Positions 24,608 through 32,913 of a DNA stretch of 34,380 bases are shown piece after piece (within the stretch, counting starts at the first letter, position 1; the number at the start of each line of letters is the position of its first letter). Source of the stretch: Methylocella tundrae (GTDB lineage Bacteria; Pseudomonadota; Alphaproteobacteria; Rhizobiales; Beijerinckiaceae); NCBI RefSeq assembly GCF_901905185.1, contig NZ_CABFMQ020000091.1:1-34380 (forward strand), written 5' to 3'. Position numbers and translations under genes: made by a program. The notes under the pieces were generated by a model. The model saw nothing but the letters and a program-made list of their open reading frames with translations, had not been told where the DNA came from and made no database searches.

Positions 24608-24754
24608 GGATTGAGCATTCGGTTGACCTTGGGCGCGCTCTATTTGCGCACGGGGCCGAGGTCCGGACCGCCTGGGGCGGAACAGCGCTGAAACTTCGCT
24701 CATGAAACTGATCGCAAATCGCGATCCTCCATTCGAGGATTTGGGGACGGAATT

Positions 24755-25807
24755 ATGTATAAGGTGCGCGCGATAACAGAAGATCATCAGGACGTAACGT
24801 TCGAATGTTCGCCGAATGAAGACGTCATATCGGCAGGTCTGAAGAGGGACGTCATCCTGCTTTCCTCCTGCCGCGAAGGCGGTTGCGCCACGTGCAAAGC
24901 CGACGTCCTTGAAGGCGATTACGAGCTAGGCCGCTGCAGCGTGCAGGCTCTGCCGCCGGATGAAGAAGAAGCGGGCGTCGTTCTCCTGTGCCGAACCTTC
25001 CCCAGAAGCGATCTCGTTCTTCAGTTGCCTTATGCGTTCGACAGAATCTCTTTCCAAAAGGTCAATACGGATTGGCGGGGCGAGATCGTCGCCGTTGAAA
25101 AAATTTCCTCGAACGTGGCGAAGCTGCGGATTCAGCCGAAAGACCCGGAAACTGGCGCGCGCATCAAGATCCCCTTCGTTCCGGGCCAATATCTTGATAT
25201 CGAAATTCCGGGCTCAGGCGTCAGCAGATCTTATTCCATGGCGACGACCAGCGACGAAGCTCATCTTGATTTTCTGATCCGGCTTTTGCCCGACGGCCAG
25301 TTTTCACATTTCCTGTCGACAGTGGCCAAGCCGGGACTCACGGTCAAGCTTCGCGGTCCTTTCGGCGCGTTCAACCTTCGCGAGAACGGTTTCAGGCCCC
25401 GCTATTTCGTCGCTGGCGGAACGGGCCTGTCGCCTGTCCTTTCGATGATCCGGCACATGCAGCAGGAGCAGCACCCGCAGGAGACGAAGCTCTTCTTTGG
25501 CGTCACGCATCAGCATGAACTGTTCTATATCGACGAGCTGAAAAAACTCGAGGCGTCGATGCCGAACTTCAGCGCGCACGTCGCCGTCATGCAGCCTGAG
25601 CCGGATTGGCAGGGGAGCACGGGCACCGTCGTCGATGATTTATTGAGACATCTGAAAGGATCGAAAGCCCCACCGGACATCTATATGTGCGGGCCGCCGG
25701 GCATGATTGACGCAACCTTCGCAGCCGCGGCAAATCATGGCGTGCCAAAAGATCACGTTTATGTGGAAAAGTTCCTTGCAACTGGGCAAAGTCAGGCCGC
25801 AGAGTAG
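24755..25807 (+). CDS. mmoC: Soluble methane monooxygenase reductase MmoC
   Basis: This 350-residue NADH-dependent reductase passes electrons to the hydroxylase. The N-terminal plant-type [2Fe-2S] ferredoxin domain has SSCREGGCATCKADV and the fourth Cys in VLLCRTFP. The FAD-binding barrel carries RSYSMATT (Arg-x-Tyr-Ser) near residue 160, and the NADH domain has VAGGTGLSPVLSMIRHM with MCGPPGMIDA near the C-terminus. All cofactor motifs are intact. ATG 24755 follows GGGGACGG. It is the last enzyme gene of the operon, with mmoR 45 bases downstream. Confidence 0.97.
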   Translation: MYKVRAITEDHQDVTFECSPNEDVISAGLKRDVILLSSCREGGCATCKADVLEGDYELGRCSVQALPPDEEEAGVVLLCRTFPRSDLVLQLPYAFDRISFQKVNTDWRGEIVAVEKISSNVAKLRIQPKDPETGARIKIPFVPGQYLDIEIPGSGVSRSYSMATTSDEAHLDFLIRLLPDGQFSHFLSTVAKPGLTVKLRGPFGAFNLRENGFRPRYFVAGGTGLSPVLSMIRHMQQEQHPQETKLFFGVTHQHELFYIDELKKLEASMPNFSAHVAVMQPEPDWQGSTGTVVDDLLRHLKGSKAPPDIYMCGPPGMIDATFAAAANHGVPKDHVYVEKFLATGQSQAAE

Positions 25808-25852
25808 GGAGATTCTACGAGGCTCTTCGCTTCCCAAGGTGGCGCTTCAACT

Positions 25853-27943
25853 ATGTACTCCGTGGTCCAGATGCCGAATCACCTAAAGCCGCAGGACCAT
25901 GCAGCGCCTGAACAGGACGCGGGACTGTTCGGCGTCGATCGGCCGGGAGTGGCATGGGATTGGATGATGCAGACCGGTCAGCCGCCCGAAGGCGACGACT
26001 GGGTGCGTCCGCAAGTATCGGAAGCATGGTACCGATGCATCGAAGAGTATCGGCTCTCGCCGCGAACCAGTCTTCTGCGTCCGCATGCGATCATGGATTT
26101 CGAGAACGGCGGGCGCACCGCGCCGGCGACCAATCTCGACGTCAGGACGGCGCTGGCGACCATGGCGTTCAACCTGCAGCCGGTGCTGCGGGACACGAGC
26201 GTCAGTCTCCTTTTGGCCGATAGCGCCGGCACGCTCATTCACGCCCTCGACGCCGGCTCCAACCTCGGTCCCATGGGCCGTCGCCTGGTGCGGCTCGGCG
26301 AGAGCTGGAACGAACGCATCATCGGCAACAACGGGTTGGGGACGGCCGCTGTCTTGCGCGAGCCCGTCGCCTTCGATGGGAAGGAGCACTTCTCATCGGT
26401 GCTGCATCCTTTCGCGACCGTCGGCCATCCGCTTTTCGCGCATGACGGCGGACTGGTCGCCCTGCTTGGACTCATCACGGACCAGCGTTCGTCGGCCCAA
26501 ACGCTTCTCGGTTTCGTGCGCATCGCCGGCTATCTGATCGAGACGAATTTGTTCGAGTGCCAGGCGCCTGGCGCTTACATGCTGCGGATGCGCCTGAACA
26601 ACATCAGCGCCGGCTTGACCGGGCAAGATTGTTTGCTGGACGGCCTCATCTCGCTCGATGAACAGGGCAGGATCGTCGGCGCGACTCGGACAGGGCTCAA
26701 CCTCCTCCGCGCCGAGCGGCATTCGGATATCCTCTCTGAAAACGTGGAGGCCGTCCTCGGGGTCACGATCGAAGATTTGCGGGCCTGCGCCAGCCGCGGC
26801 GAACCGATCGAACTTGAGATACCGGAAGGCTGGCGCCTCAAGGCGGAATTCATCGTCAGGCGTCGTCCCGAGAAGGACGTGGTTCAACCCAGCCGGAGCT
26901 TCGCGACAAAGGGGGCGCACCGCGCCGCGACGGTTTCCACTCCCGGCCACAGCAGCAAAGCCGCGAACGCGGAGCCATGGCGCGACGCCATCCTCGAGGC
27001 CGCGCTGCAGAAGGCGGTCAATCTTCAAAAGCAGAAGATACCGATGCTGATCACCGGCGAATCCGGCGTCGGCAAAGATCATCTGGTGCGCAGAATTCAC
27101 GCGGAGGGCGTGCGCAAGGGCCGGCCTCTGGTGCTCGTCAACTGCGCGGCCATCCCGCGAGAGCTAGTTTCCAGCGAGCTTTTTGGCTATGTGCCGGGGA
27201 GTTTCACGGGCGCCCGCACGGGCAAGACCGGCAAATTCGTCGAGGCGAATACCGGCGTTCTGTTTCTCAATGAAATCGGCGAGATGGCTCTCGATCTCCA
27301 GACCGCGCTTCTCTGTGCGCTGGATAGTTCGGAGATCGTCCCCGTCGGCGGCTCAAAACCAGTCACAGTCGACGTTCAGGTCATCGCGGCGACCAACAGC
27401 GATCTTCCCGATTGCGTGAGAAAAGGCGCGTTTCGCCGCGATCTCTACTACCGGCTGAACGGCGCCCAATTTTGGCTGCCCCCTCTGCGGGAACGTCCTG
27501 ATAAACTCGGCCTGATCGAGCATTTGTGGGAGCAGGAGGTGAAGGCCCAGCACGTCAATGAACACAAGGCTTTGAGCGCCGAGGTGTGGGACATTTTCGA
27601 GCGTCATCCTTGGCCGGGCAATGTACGCGAATTACGCAATGTCTTGCGTTCGTGTTTGGCCATGACTTCGGGTCCGCAGACTCTCGTTTCCGACCTGCCG
27701 AATGATTTTCTAAGGGAAATGAGCGATTCCGCTCAAGCCGAGGAGGAGGGTGAAGCAGGGCTGTCGTCATACGCCAAATGGCGCCCCTCGCCTGAGAGCA
27801 AGGCGCTCGCCGATTGGGAGGCGGACGCTATCCGCTCGGCGCTTGCCAAAACGGCCGGCAACGTTTCCGAATCAGCGCGCCAGCTCGGGATAACGCGCGC
27901 AACGCTCTACCATAAAATGGCTCGCCTTGGCCTGCGAAAATGA
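25853..27943 (+). CDS. mmoR: Sigma-54-dependent transcriptional activator MmoR
   Basis: This 696-residue AcoR-type enhancer-binding protein is expected to activate the mmoX sigma-54 promoter. A GAF-like sensory region (about 70-230, with NERIIGNNGLGTAAVLREPVAF) precedes a PAS-like linker, an AAA+ domain (about 370-610) and a Fis-type helix-turn-helix at the end (AGNVSESARQLGITRATLYHK). AAA+ motifs are Walker A GESGVGKD (402-409), a sigma-54 contact loop reading GSFTGA (449-454) instead of GAFTGA, Walker B VLFLNEIGEM with Asn473 where Asp is usual, and the arginine region FRRDLYYRLNGAQFWLPPLRERP. It lies downstream of mmoC, as in Methylocella-type clusters. An internal ATG at 25871 is an alternative start. 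Confidence 0.96.
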   Translation: MYSVVQMPNHLKPQDHAAPEQDAGLFGVDRPGVAWDWMMQTGQPPEGDDWVRPQVSEAWYRCIEEYRLSPRTSLLRPHAIMDFENGGRTAPATNLDVRTALATMAFNLQPVLRDTSVSLLLADSAGTLIHALDAGSNLGPMGRRLVRLGESWNERIIGNNGLGTAAVLREPVAFDGKEHFSSVLHPFATVGHPLFAHDGGLVALLGLITDQRSSAQTLLGFVRIAGYLIETNLFECQAPGAYMLRMRLNNISAGLTGQDCLLDGLISLDEQGRIVGATRTGLNLLRAERHSDILSENVEAVLGVTIEDLRACASRGEPIELEIPEGWRLKAEFIVRRRPEKDVVQPSRSFATKGAHRAATVSTPGHSSKAANAEPWRDAILEAALQKAVNLQKQKIPMLITGESGVGKDHLVRRIHAEGVRKGRPLVLVNCAAIPRELVSSELFGYVPGSFTGARTGKTGKFVEANTGVLFLNEIGEMALDLQTALLCALDSSEIVPVGGSKPVTVDVQVIAATNSDLPDCVRKGAFRRDLYYRLNGAQFWLPPLRERPDKLGLIEHLWEQEVKAQHVNEHKALSAEVWDIFERHPWPGNVRELRNVLRSCLAMTSGPQTLVSDLPNDFLREMSDSAQAEEEGEAGLSSYAKWRPSPESKALADWEADAIRSALAKTAGNVSESARQLGITRATLYHKMARLGLRK

Positions 27944-27976
27944 GAGCGCCGTCGAAGCCATAGCGAGGAAAGAGAA

Positions 27977-28324
27977 ATGGACGACGAAATCGAACAGTTT
28001 CTCGCCGAAATGGCCAAAGGCGCCGACGCCACGACGCACGAACTGGAAATCGAGGAAGCGACGCTGCGCGCCCTTGTCGGCGACCAGCGCGCCGAGGAAC
28101 TGGAGCTGCTCTGGACAAGGCAGCTCGACCCCGCCGACGAAGAAGACATCAAGCGCTACATGGATTGGGACGACAAAAAATTGATCTGGATCTGGCATCG
28201 TCTCGAGCGCTCGCGCGAACGGCGAGCAGCGGCTGGGCGCGCCTATATGATACGAAGCCAGGACAAGATGGCGACGGCCTCGCCGACTTCGAAACGAGCG
28301 GGTCCGCCGCGCAAGCCCTCTTGA
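27977..28324 (+). CDS. Unrecognised small protein between mmoR and mmoG
   Basis: This 115-residue protein was not recognised. The first 85 residues are acidic and helical (MDDEIEQFLAEMAKGADATT, ELEIEEATLRALVGDQRAEELELLW, DPADEEDIKRYMDWDDKKLIWIWHRLERSRERR), while the tail is basic and probably disordered (SPTSKRAGPPRKPS). There is no signal peptide, membrane segment or Cys. ATG 27977 follows GAGGAAAGAG. It lies 33 bases after mmoR and 168 before mmoG, on the same strand, so it is probably co-transcribed. A role in sMMO regulation or assembly is inferred from position only. Confidence 0.7.
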   Translation: MDDEIEQFLAEMAKGADATTHELEIEEATLRALVGDQRAEELELLWTRQLDPADEEDIKRYMDWDDKKLIWIWHRLERSRERRAAAGRAYMIRSQDKMATASPTSKRAGPPRKPS

Positions 28325-28492
28325 GCCAAAGCCAGCGTCGCTGAAGAGGCGCCTCCGTCATTGGCTATCAAAGCCTGGCCTGTTCGGGCGCCTGGATTGT
28401 GTGACGAATTGCACGCCTGTAATCGACACGCGCAATAAGCAAGAACATAAGCGACTGAACAGGACGCGATCGGCGTCTCAAGGGAGGAAACA

Positions 28493-30169
28493 ATGGCAAA
28501 AGATATTCGCTATGGCGACACGGGGCGCCGCAAGATGCTGGAGGGCGCAAATCTTCTGGCCGATGCGGTGCAAGTCACGCTCGGACCGCGCGGCCGCAAC
28601 GTCATCATCGAGCATCGCACCTCGGGGATCCTGCCGATCGTGACAAAGGACGGCGTTACGGTGGCGCGATCGATCGCGGTGGATGACCGTTTCGAAAGCG
28701 CCGGCGTCAACATGTTCAAGGAAATGGCCGGAAAGGTTTCGAAGCAGTGCGGCGACGGAACCACGACGACCATCGTACTCGCGCGCTACATCGCTCGACA
28801 GGTGTTGAGGGCGATGGGTTCCGGGCTCGATCCGAACGGCCTGCGGACCGGAATGGAGCTTGCTATGCAGGCCGCAATCCAGGACATGGAACGACGGGCA
28901 AAGAGCTGCGCCGATGAGCGTTCGATCGTTGCGATCGGCGCGACCGCGTCGAACGGCGACGTGTCCGTGGGCAAACTTTTGGCCTCCGCCTTCGAAAAAG
29001 TCGGCCCAAATGGCGTCGTCAACGTCAGCCTCGGCAATGGAATGGAAGACGACATCGAGTTTCAGGAAGGCGCGCATTGGGAGCAAAGCTGGCTTTCGCC
29101 CTATTTCATCACAGACAAGACGCGCAGGATCGCGGAACTGACGGATCCTTATGTGCTGCTTTACGACCGCCCGATCAAACATTTCGAGGAGTTGATCCCG
29201 ATTTTGGACCAGGTGCGGCAGGCTGAAGGATCGCTTTTGATCGTCGCCGAAGACGTCGAGGACGCGGCGCTCACAGGGATTTTGCTTAACCATGTCCGTT
29301 GCGTCTTGAAGGCGATCGCGGTGAAGCCTCCCGCCCAGGGCGATCGTCGCAAGGAGACCCTCGCGGATCTCGCCTGCCTCCTGGGTGGCCGCGCGATATT
29401 AGAAGACAATGGCGACGATCTGAGCCACGTGAAGCTCACCGATCTCGGGCGGGCGCGGCGCGTTCAAGTCGGCGAGAGTTCCACCACCGTGTTCGGCGGC
29501 GCTGGCGACTCCAGCGTGGTTGCCGAGAGACTGCATGGGTTGCGGCTCGATACGGATCGTCTACGGAGCAGCGACAAGGGCTCTCCGACGGGTAAGCTTC
29601 ACGATCTCGACGAACTCCAGGAACGGATCGCCAATCTGTCCAACGTCACCGCGACGATCAATGTGGGCGGCGGCAGCGAGGCGGAAATGAAGGAGCGCCT
29701 GCAGCGCGTCGAGAACGCCCGAAATTCCGTGTCCGCCGCGCTTGCCGAGGGCGGCCTGCCGGGCGGCGGCGTCGGGCTTCTGCGCTGCCGGAAAGCGCTG
29801 CGCGGACTTTCGTCGACGGATATCGCGGTCAGGCATGGCATTCAAATCATTGCGGATGCAGTGGGCGAGCCTTTGCGTTTGATTGCTCATAATGCAGGAG
29901 AGGATGCTTATGCCGTGACGTCGCGGACCCTGGCGTCGGACGACGAACATTGGGGCCTTGACGCGAGGACAGGGCAGTTCGGCAATCTCTTCGAAGCTGG
30001 CGTGATTGATCCGTTGAGGATGACGCGTCTTGCCTTGCAGCACGCGACCCTAACGGCGAGCACGCTCATGACTACCGAGTGCGTCGTCGCTAACGTGCCT
30101 CCCGACGATCCGACCTTCGGTTATACCGGGGAATGGGCGGCGGCGACTCGAGAAGATCCGCGCTTGTGA
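28493..30169 (+). CDS. mmoG: GroEL-like chaperonin MmoG
   Basis: This 558-residue divergent group I chaperonin is needed with MmoR for sMMO expression in Methylosinus, probably folding MmoR or the hydroxylase. GroEL signatures are ADAVQVTLGPRGRNVIIEHRTSG, TKDGVTVARSIAVDDRFESAG, KQCGDGTTTTIVLARYIA (with the ATP-binding Asp) and near the end EAGVIDPLRMTRLALQHATLTASTLMTTECVV. The C-terminus ends TREDPRL and lacks the Gly-Gly-Met tail of housekeeping GroEL. A short extra segment (SDKGSPTGKLHDLDELQERI) interrupts the usual sequence. ATG 28493 follows GGGAGGAAAC. Confidence 0.96.
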   Translation: MAKDIRYGDTGRRKMLEGANLLADAVQVTLGPRGRNVIIEHRTSGILPIVTKDGVTVARSIAVDDRFESAGVNMFKEMAGKVSKQCGDGTTTTIVLARYIARQVLRAMGSGLDPNGLRTGMELAMQAAIQDMERRAKSCADERSIVAIGATASNGDVSVGKLLASAFEKVGPNGVVNVSLGNGMEDDIEFQEGAHWEQSWLSPYFITDKTRRIAELTDPYVLLYDRPIKHFEELIPILDQVRQAEGSLLIVAEDVEDAALTGILLNHVRCVLKAIAVKPPAQGDRRKETLADLACLLGGRAILEDNGDDLSHVKLTDLGRARRVQVGESSTTVFGGAGDSSVVAERLHGLRLDTDRLRSSDKGSPTGKLHDLDELQERIANLSNVTATINVGGGSEAEMKERLQRVENARNSVSAALAEGGLPGGGVGLLRCRKALRGLSSTDIAVRHGIQIIADAVGEPLRLIAHNAGEDAYAVTSRTLASDDEHWGLDARTGQFGNLFEAGVIDPLRMTRLALQHATLTASTLMTTECVVANVPPDDPTFGYTGEWAAATREDPRL

Positions 30170-30946
30170 ATTTTCACGCAGGGCCCGCGAGAAGACGCTG
30201 CTGCGCGGGCTCCCGGCGACACTGGCCGGACGCCGCCTCTTCGAACTTCGGCGCCGTTGAACGCGCGGCTGAGCGCCAAAGAGCACTGCCCGGACAGCTT
30301 TGCTACGCGCAGCGCTATACGCGCGCGGAACGATAGAGCCAGACCGGAATAATGCAAAGCGCTTGGGCCAGATCGGCGAGAGTTGGGCCAGTATCAAGAG
30401 GTCCCACTCCTCCGCGCTGACGCAGCGCGGGCGATTGATTGCAATAGCCACATCGTCAACGCCGGATAGCATGCATGAAAAATGATGCGCTCTCGCGGCT
30501 CGCTCGCCAAGCGTGCGGCCCACGCGGCCGTCAGTGCGGCTTGACGCTCATTCTGTCAGCTCGCTGTTGTAATAGCTACTAGCGTCCTGTGCGAGCGCGA
30601 CGCGTAAAAAGTCGGCGGTCAACCATTGATTCGGCGCGCAAGCGGCGACACGGCTCCGCCATCCGCCAATCACTGTTCAGATGACACACATATGCATGCA
30701 AAATGTCAAAGCCGTCGTAGCCTCGGCGCTTTTTCGCGGCGCCGCGCAGAGCGCCGCAGCGCCGCGACGCCACTTAATACGCCATTGTTTTAACGAGCGT
30801 TTTATAGACAATAAATGCGTTAGCCTGTTCGCGGCGCGCACCGTCCACCGCGTGGCACATGTCCTGCAATATCCAATTCAATGTTGGCGGGGAAGCGCGG
30901 TCTCACGCGAGATCCCAAAATCCAATTGCGAATGGGAGGCACTTTG
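30170..30946. other. Intergenic region after mmoG, no supported gene
   Basis: This 777-base region shows no convincing gene on either strand. A stem GCCCGCG (30183-30189) / CGCGGGC (30204-30210) follows mmoG by 13 bases; without a T-run it is only a weak candidate for the end of the sMMO transcript. The stretch 30770-30830 is AT-rich and may hold the promoter of the next gene. Confidence 0.4.
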
Positions 30947-31300
30947 ATGAGCAAGACAAGGATATGTCTTTTTGTTGGCGCTGTGGTCATCACAGGCTGC
31001 ATTTACAGCAACGCAAAAGCCGAGGATCCTGCGCACACATTTATCGACCGCTTCGCAGGCAAGCCGTTTACAACCGACAGGCGCGGCCCGTCGTCGACGA
31101 GGATTGAAACCAATCCGGCGCAAGGCTACATTGATAGAGTATCGGGCGCTACGCAATTGGTTGCTGAACGCGTTGGGCCGGGCACGACGTCGATCACAAC
31201 CGATACGACGCAGGAGTTTATTGAGCGAGTGTCTGGAACGCATCCTTTCGCTGTCCAACCCTCGGGGACAACTCCGCCCGACGCCGCGGCGGCGCATTGA
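30947..31300 (+). CDS. Exported small protein with three internal repeats
   Basis: This 117-residue protein begins MSKTRICLFVGAVVITGCIY, a signal sequence with a possible lipobox (ITGC, residues 15-18); cleavage by signal peptidase I after NAKA is the alternative. The mature part has three repeats of about 30 residues beginning FIDRFAG, YIDRVSG and FIERVSG, the first two continuing with a (D/E)R(R/V)GP segment and a Thr/Ser-rich stretch. No known domain was recognised. ATG 30947 has a GGGAGG ribosome site. It precedes the Irr-like gene on the same strand. Confidence 0.65.
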   Translation: MSKTRICLFVGAVVITGCIYSNAKAEDPAHTFIDRFAGKPFTTDRRGPSSTRIETNPAQGYIDRVSGATQLVAERVGPGTTSITTDTTQEFIERVSGTHPFAVQPSGTTPPDAAAAH

Positions 31301-31375
31301 GCCGTTTGCGACTGCGCGTTGCGCCAAATCGTAATGCCTGAAGCCAATAATAAAGAAAATGCAGGGATGTGCGTC

Positions 31376-31933
31376 ATGGACCGCTCGAGGAGCGATTTTC
31401 CTGTTGGGGCTTCCGCCCCTTCAAAATTTGCGAGCAGCTTCCTGAAGAGACATGGTCTGCGAGCGACGCGGCAACGCCGCGGCCTCGCGAAACTCCTCTT
31501 CCAGAAGGGCGATCGGCATGTCACGGCCGAGACTCTGGCTTTGGAGGCGCAGGCCGCCAACACGCGGGCATCGCTGGCGACTGTATACAACGTCTTAAAC
31601 TTGTTTACCGAAGTCGGGCTGGTCCGCTGTCTGGCGATTGAGGGCGACAGAATGATTTTTGACACCAACACCACCGACCACTCCCACTATTTTTTCGAGG
31701 ATACGAAAGAGGTGCGCGACGTTGGATCGGGTGACGTAAATCTCGCTGAGCGCATCGAAGCTCCCGCGGGCTACGAGATTTCGAGAGTTGATTTTGTTGT
31801 GACATTGCGTCCGAAGGCGGCGGAGGCGTCCGTGGCGAAAGCCTGTGACGCCGCCGCGGCGCCGTCAGCGTCCGCTCGCGATAAAACCGAAAATATCCAT
31901 GCGACTGCGAGCGGACTGGAAAGCAACCGCTGA
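31376..31933 (+). CDS. Irr-like Fur-family regulator
   Basis: This regulator of about 185 residues belongs to the Fur family and most resembles rhizobial Irr, which senses iron through heme. The DNA-binding half has FLKRHGLRATRQRRGLAKLLFQKGDRHVTAETL and ASLATVYNVLNLFTEVGLVRCLA; the dimer half has FDTNTTDHSHYFFEDTKEVRDVGSG. Irr's HHH heme/metal motif is changed to HSHY. The Ala-rich C-terminal extension (AEASVAKACDAAAAPSASARDK) is unusual. The start is uncertain: ATG 31376 best fits family length, and ATG 31334 would add 14 residues. It could tie gene expression to iron supply for the di-iron enzyme, by inference. Confidence 0.85.
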   Translation: MDRSRSDFPVGASAPSKFASSFLKRHGLRATRQRRGLAKLLFQKGDRHVTAETLALEAQAANTRASLATVYNVLNLFTEVGLVRCLAIEGDRMIFDTNTTDHSHYFFEDTKEVRDVGSGDVNLAERIEAPAGYEISRVDFVVTLRPKAAEASVAKACDAAAAPSASARDKTENIHATASGLESNR

Positions 31934-31971
31934 TTGTTGAACGCGCGATTCCTCTTCCTCCCCCCACCTTA

Positions 31972-32020
31972 CACCCCGCGGGGCAACCTCCCCATTCCCC
32001 CTCCCCGCGGGGTGCTTTTT
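31972..32020 (+). terminator. Rho-independent terminator after the Irr-like gene
   Basis: CACCCCGCGGGG (31972-31983) and CCCCGCGGGGTG (32003-32014) form a perfect 12-bp stem followed by C and TTTTT (32016-32020). It lies 38 bases past the stop codon and ends the transcript coming from the left. Confidence 0.85.
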
Positions 32021-32040
32021 CTTCCCCCGCTCAGTCAGGC

Positions 32041-32897
32041 TTGTGTGCGGCTCGTTTTGTCAAAAGATTCCACAATGGTATTGCGGAACCTCTCTTACCT
32101 ATTAAGGCCCGTCAGCATGCTCTCGACAAGGAGAAGAGAGCGGCCAAACACCAGGACCGCTATTTACTCGAGTATGGCCTTTCCTTCAGTACAGTGGCAA
32201 TCCATCCCGGCGCGCATATCGGCGCGATGCGGATGCGCAAGCCGGGCTCCGTTCTCGTCGGGCGAGGTGAGGTTTTGTGGCGGGAGAACGAAAAGACAGC
32301 GCGCGATCCGGCGCAGTTTCTGGAGGCGCTGACGCAACAACGCGAGCTTTTCGACCCGCGATATCGAGCGCTTTCTCACCAGGCGCATTGACGGCGACAA
32401 AGAGAGGCCGGCGGTCAAACGCGCGGCGACGGAGCATCCGGACGCGGTCGCGCTTTACGACCGCGAGAGTCTGGCGCGCGCGGGAAGATGGACGGCGCTC
32501 GCCGCGCGGGGCCTGCACGCCGATTGGCGCCAAGCCTTCGATCATCGATCAACGCGGGGGCTCTTAAAATCTTTGAGAACCGGGCGGTGTGACGCATCAA
32601 TCTGGACGGGCTCCGGCCGTCACGGCGGAGCTTCTGTCCGCGCGCTGAAAGGCGGTCGAACAGGACTGGGAAACTTGAACTATGTCGTATGGACCGGGAC
32701 AGTCTCGAGGCGCGCGATAAGATCGAGGCGCGCATGAACGATGTCGCCGGCGAGATCGGCAAGGACGCGCAGATGGACCCCGTGTTGCGGGCGAGGGCGC
32801 GGGAATTTGGCGTCGACGAGCGGTCGTCTCTCGAGAAGGCGCTGAATCTCGAAGAGCGACCGCGCGGCCGCGGCCCTCGCCTGGGATGTCGATGTGA
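32041..32897 (+). pseudogene. TraA/MobA-type conjugative relaxase, decayed C-terminal region
   Basis: Fragments of a relaxase-helicase run in order through several frames. The first frame (to about 32347) gives FVKRFHNG, then SVLVGRGEVLWRENEKTARDPAQFLEALTQQRELF. The second (from 32348) gives STRDIERFLTRRIDGDKERPAVKRAATEHPD and ALYDRESL. After about 32690 a third gives SLEARDKIEARMNDVAGEIGKDAQMDPVLRARAREFGV, typical of relaxase C-termini. A fourth ends GMSM-stop at 32897. Frameshifts and missing domains (no HUH relaxase or full helicase) mean it cannot function. Confidence 0.6.
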
Positions 32898-32913
32898 GAA
32901 GGATAAGGGAAGG

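Noticed and set aside
28478..29293. 271-codon minus-strand reading across mmoG
   Set aside because: It is antisense to a conserved chaperonin and has no motif of its own.
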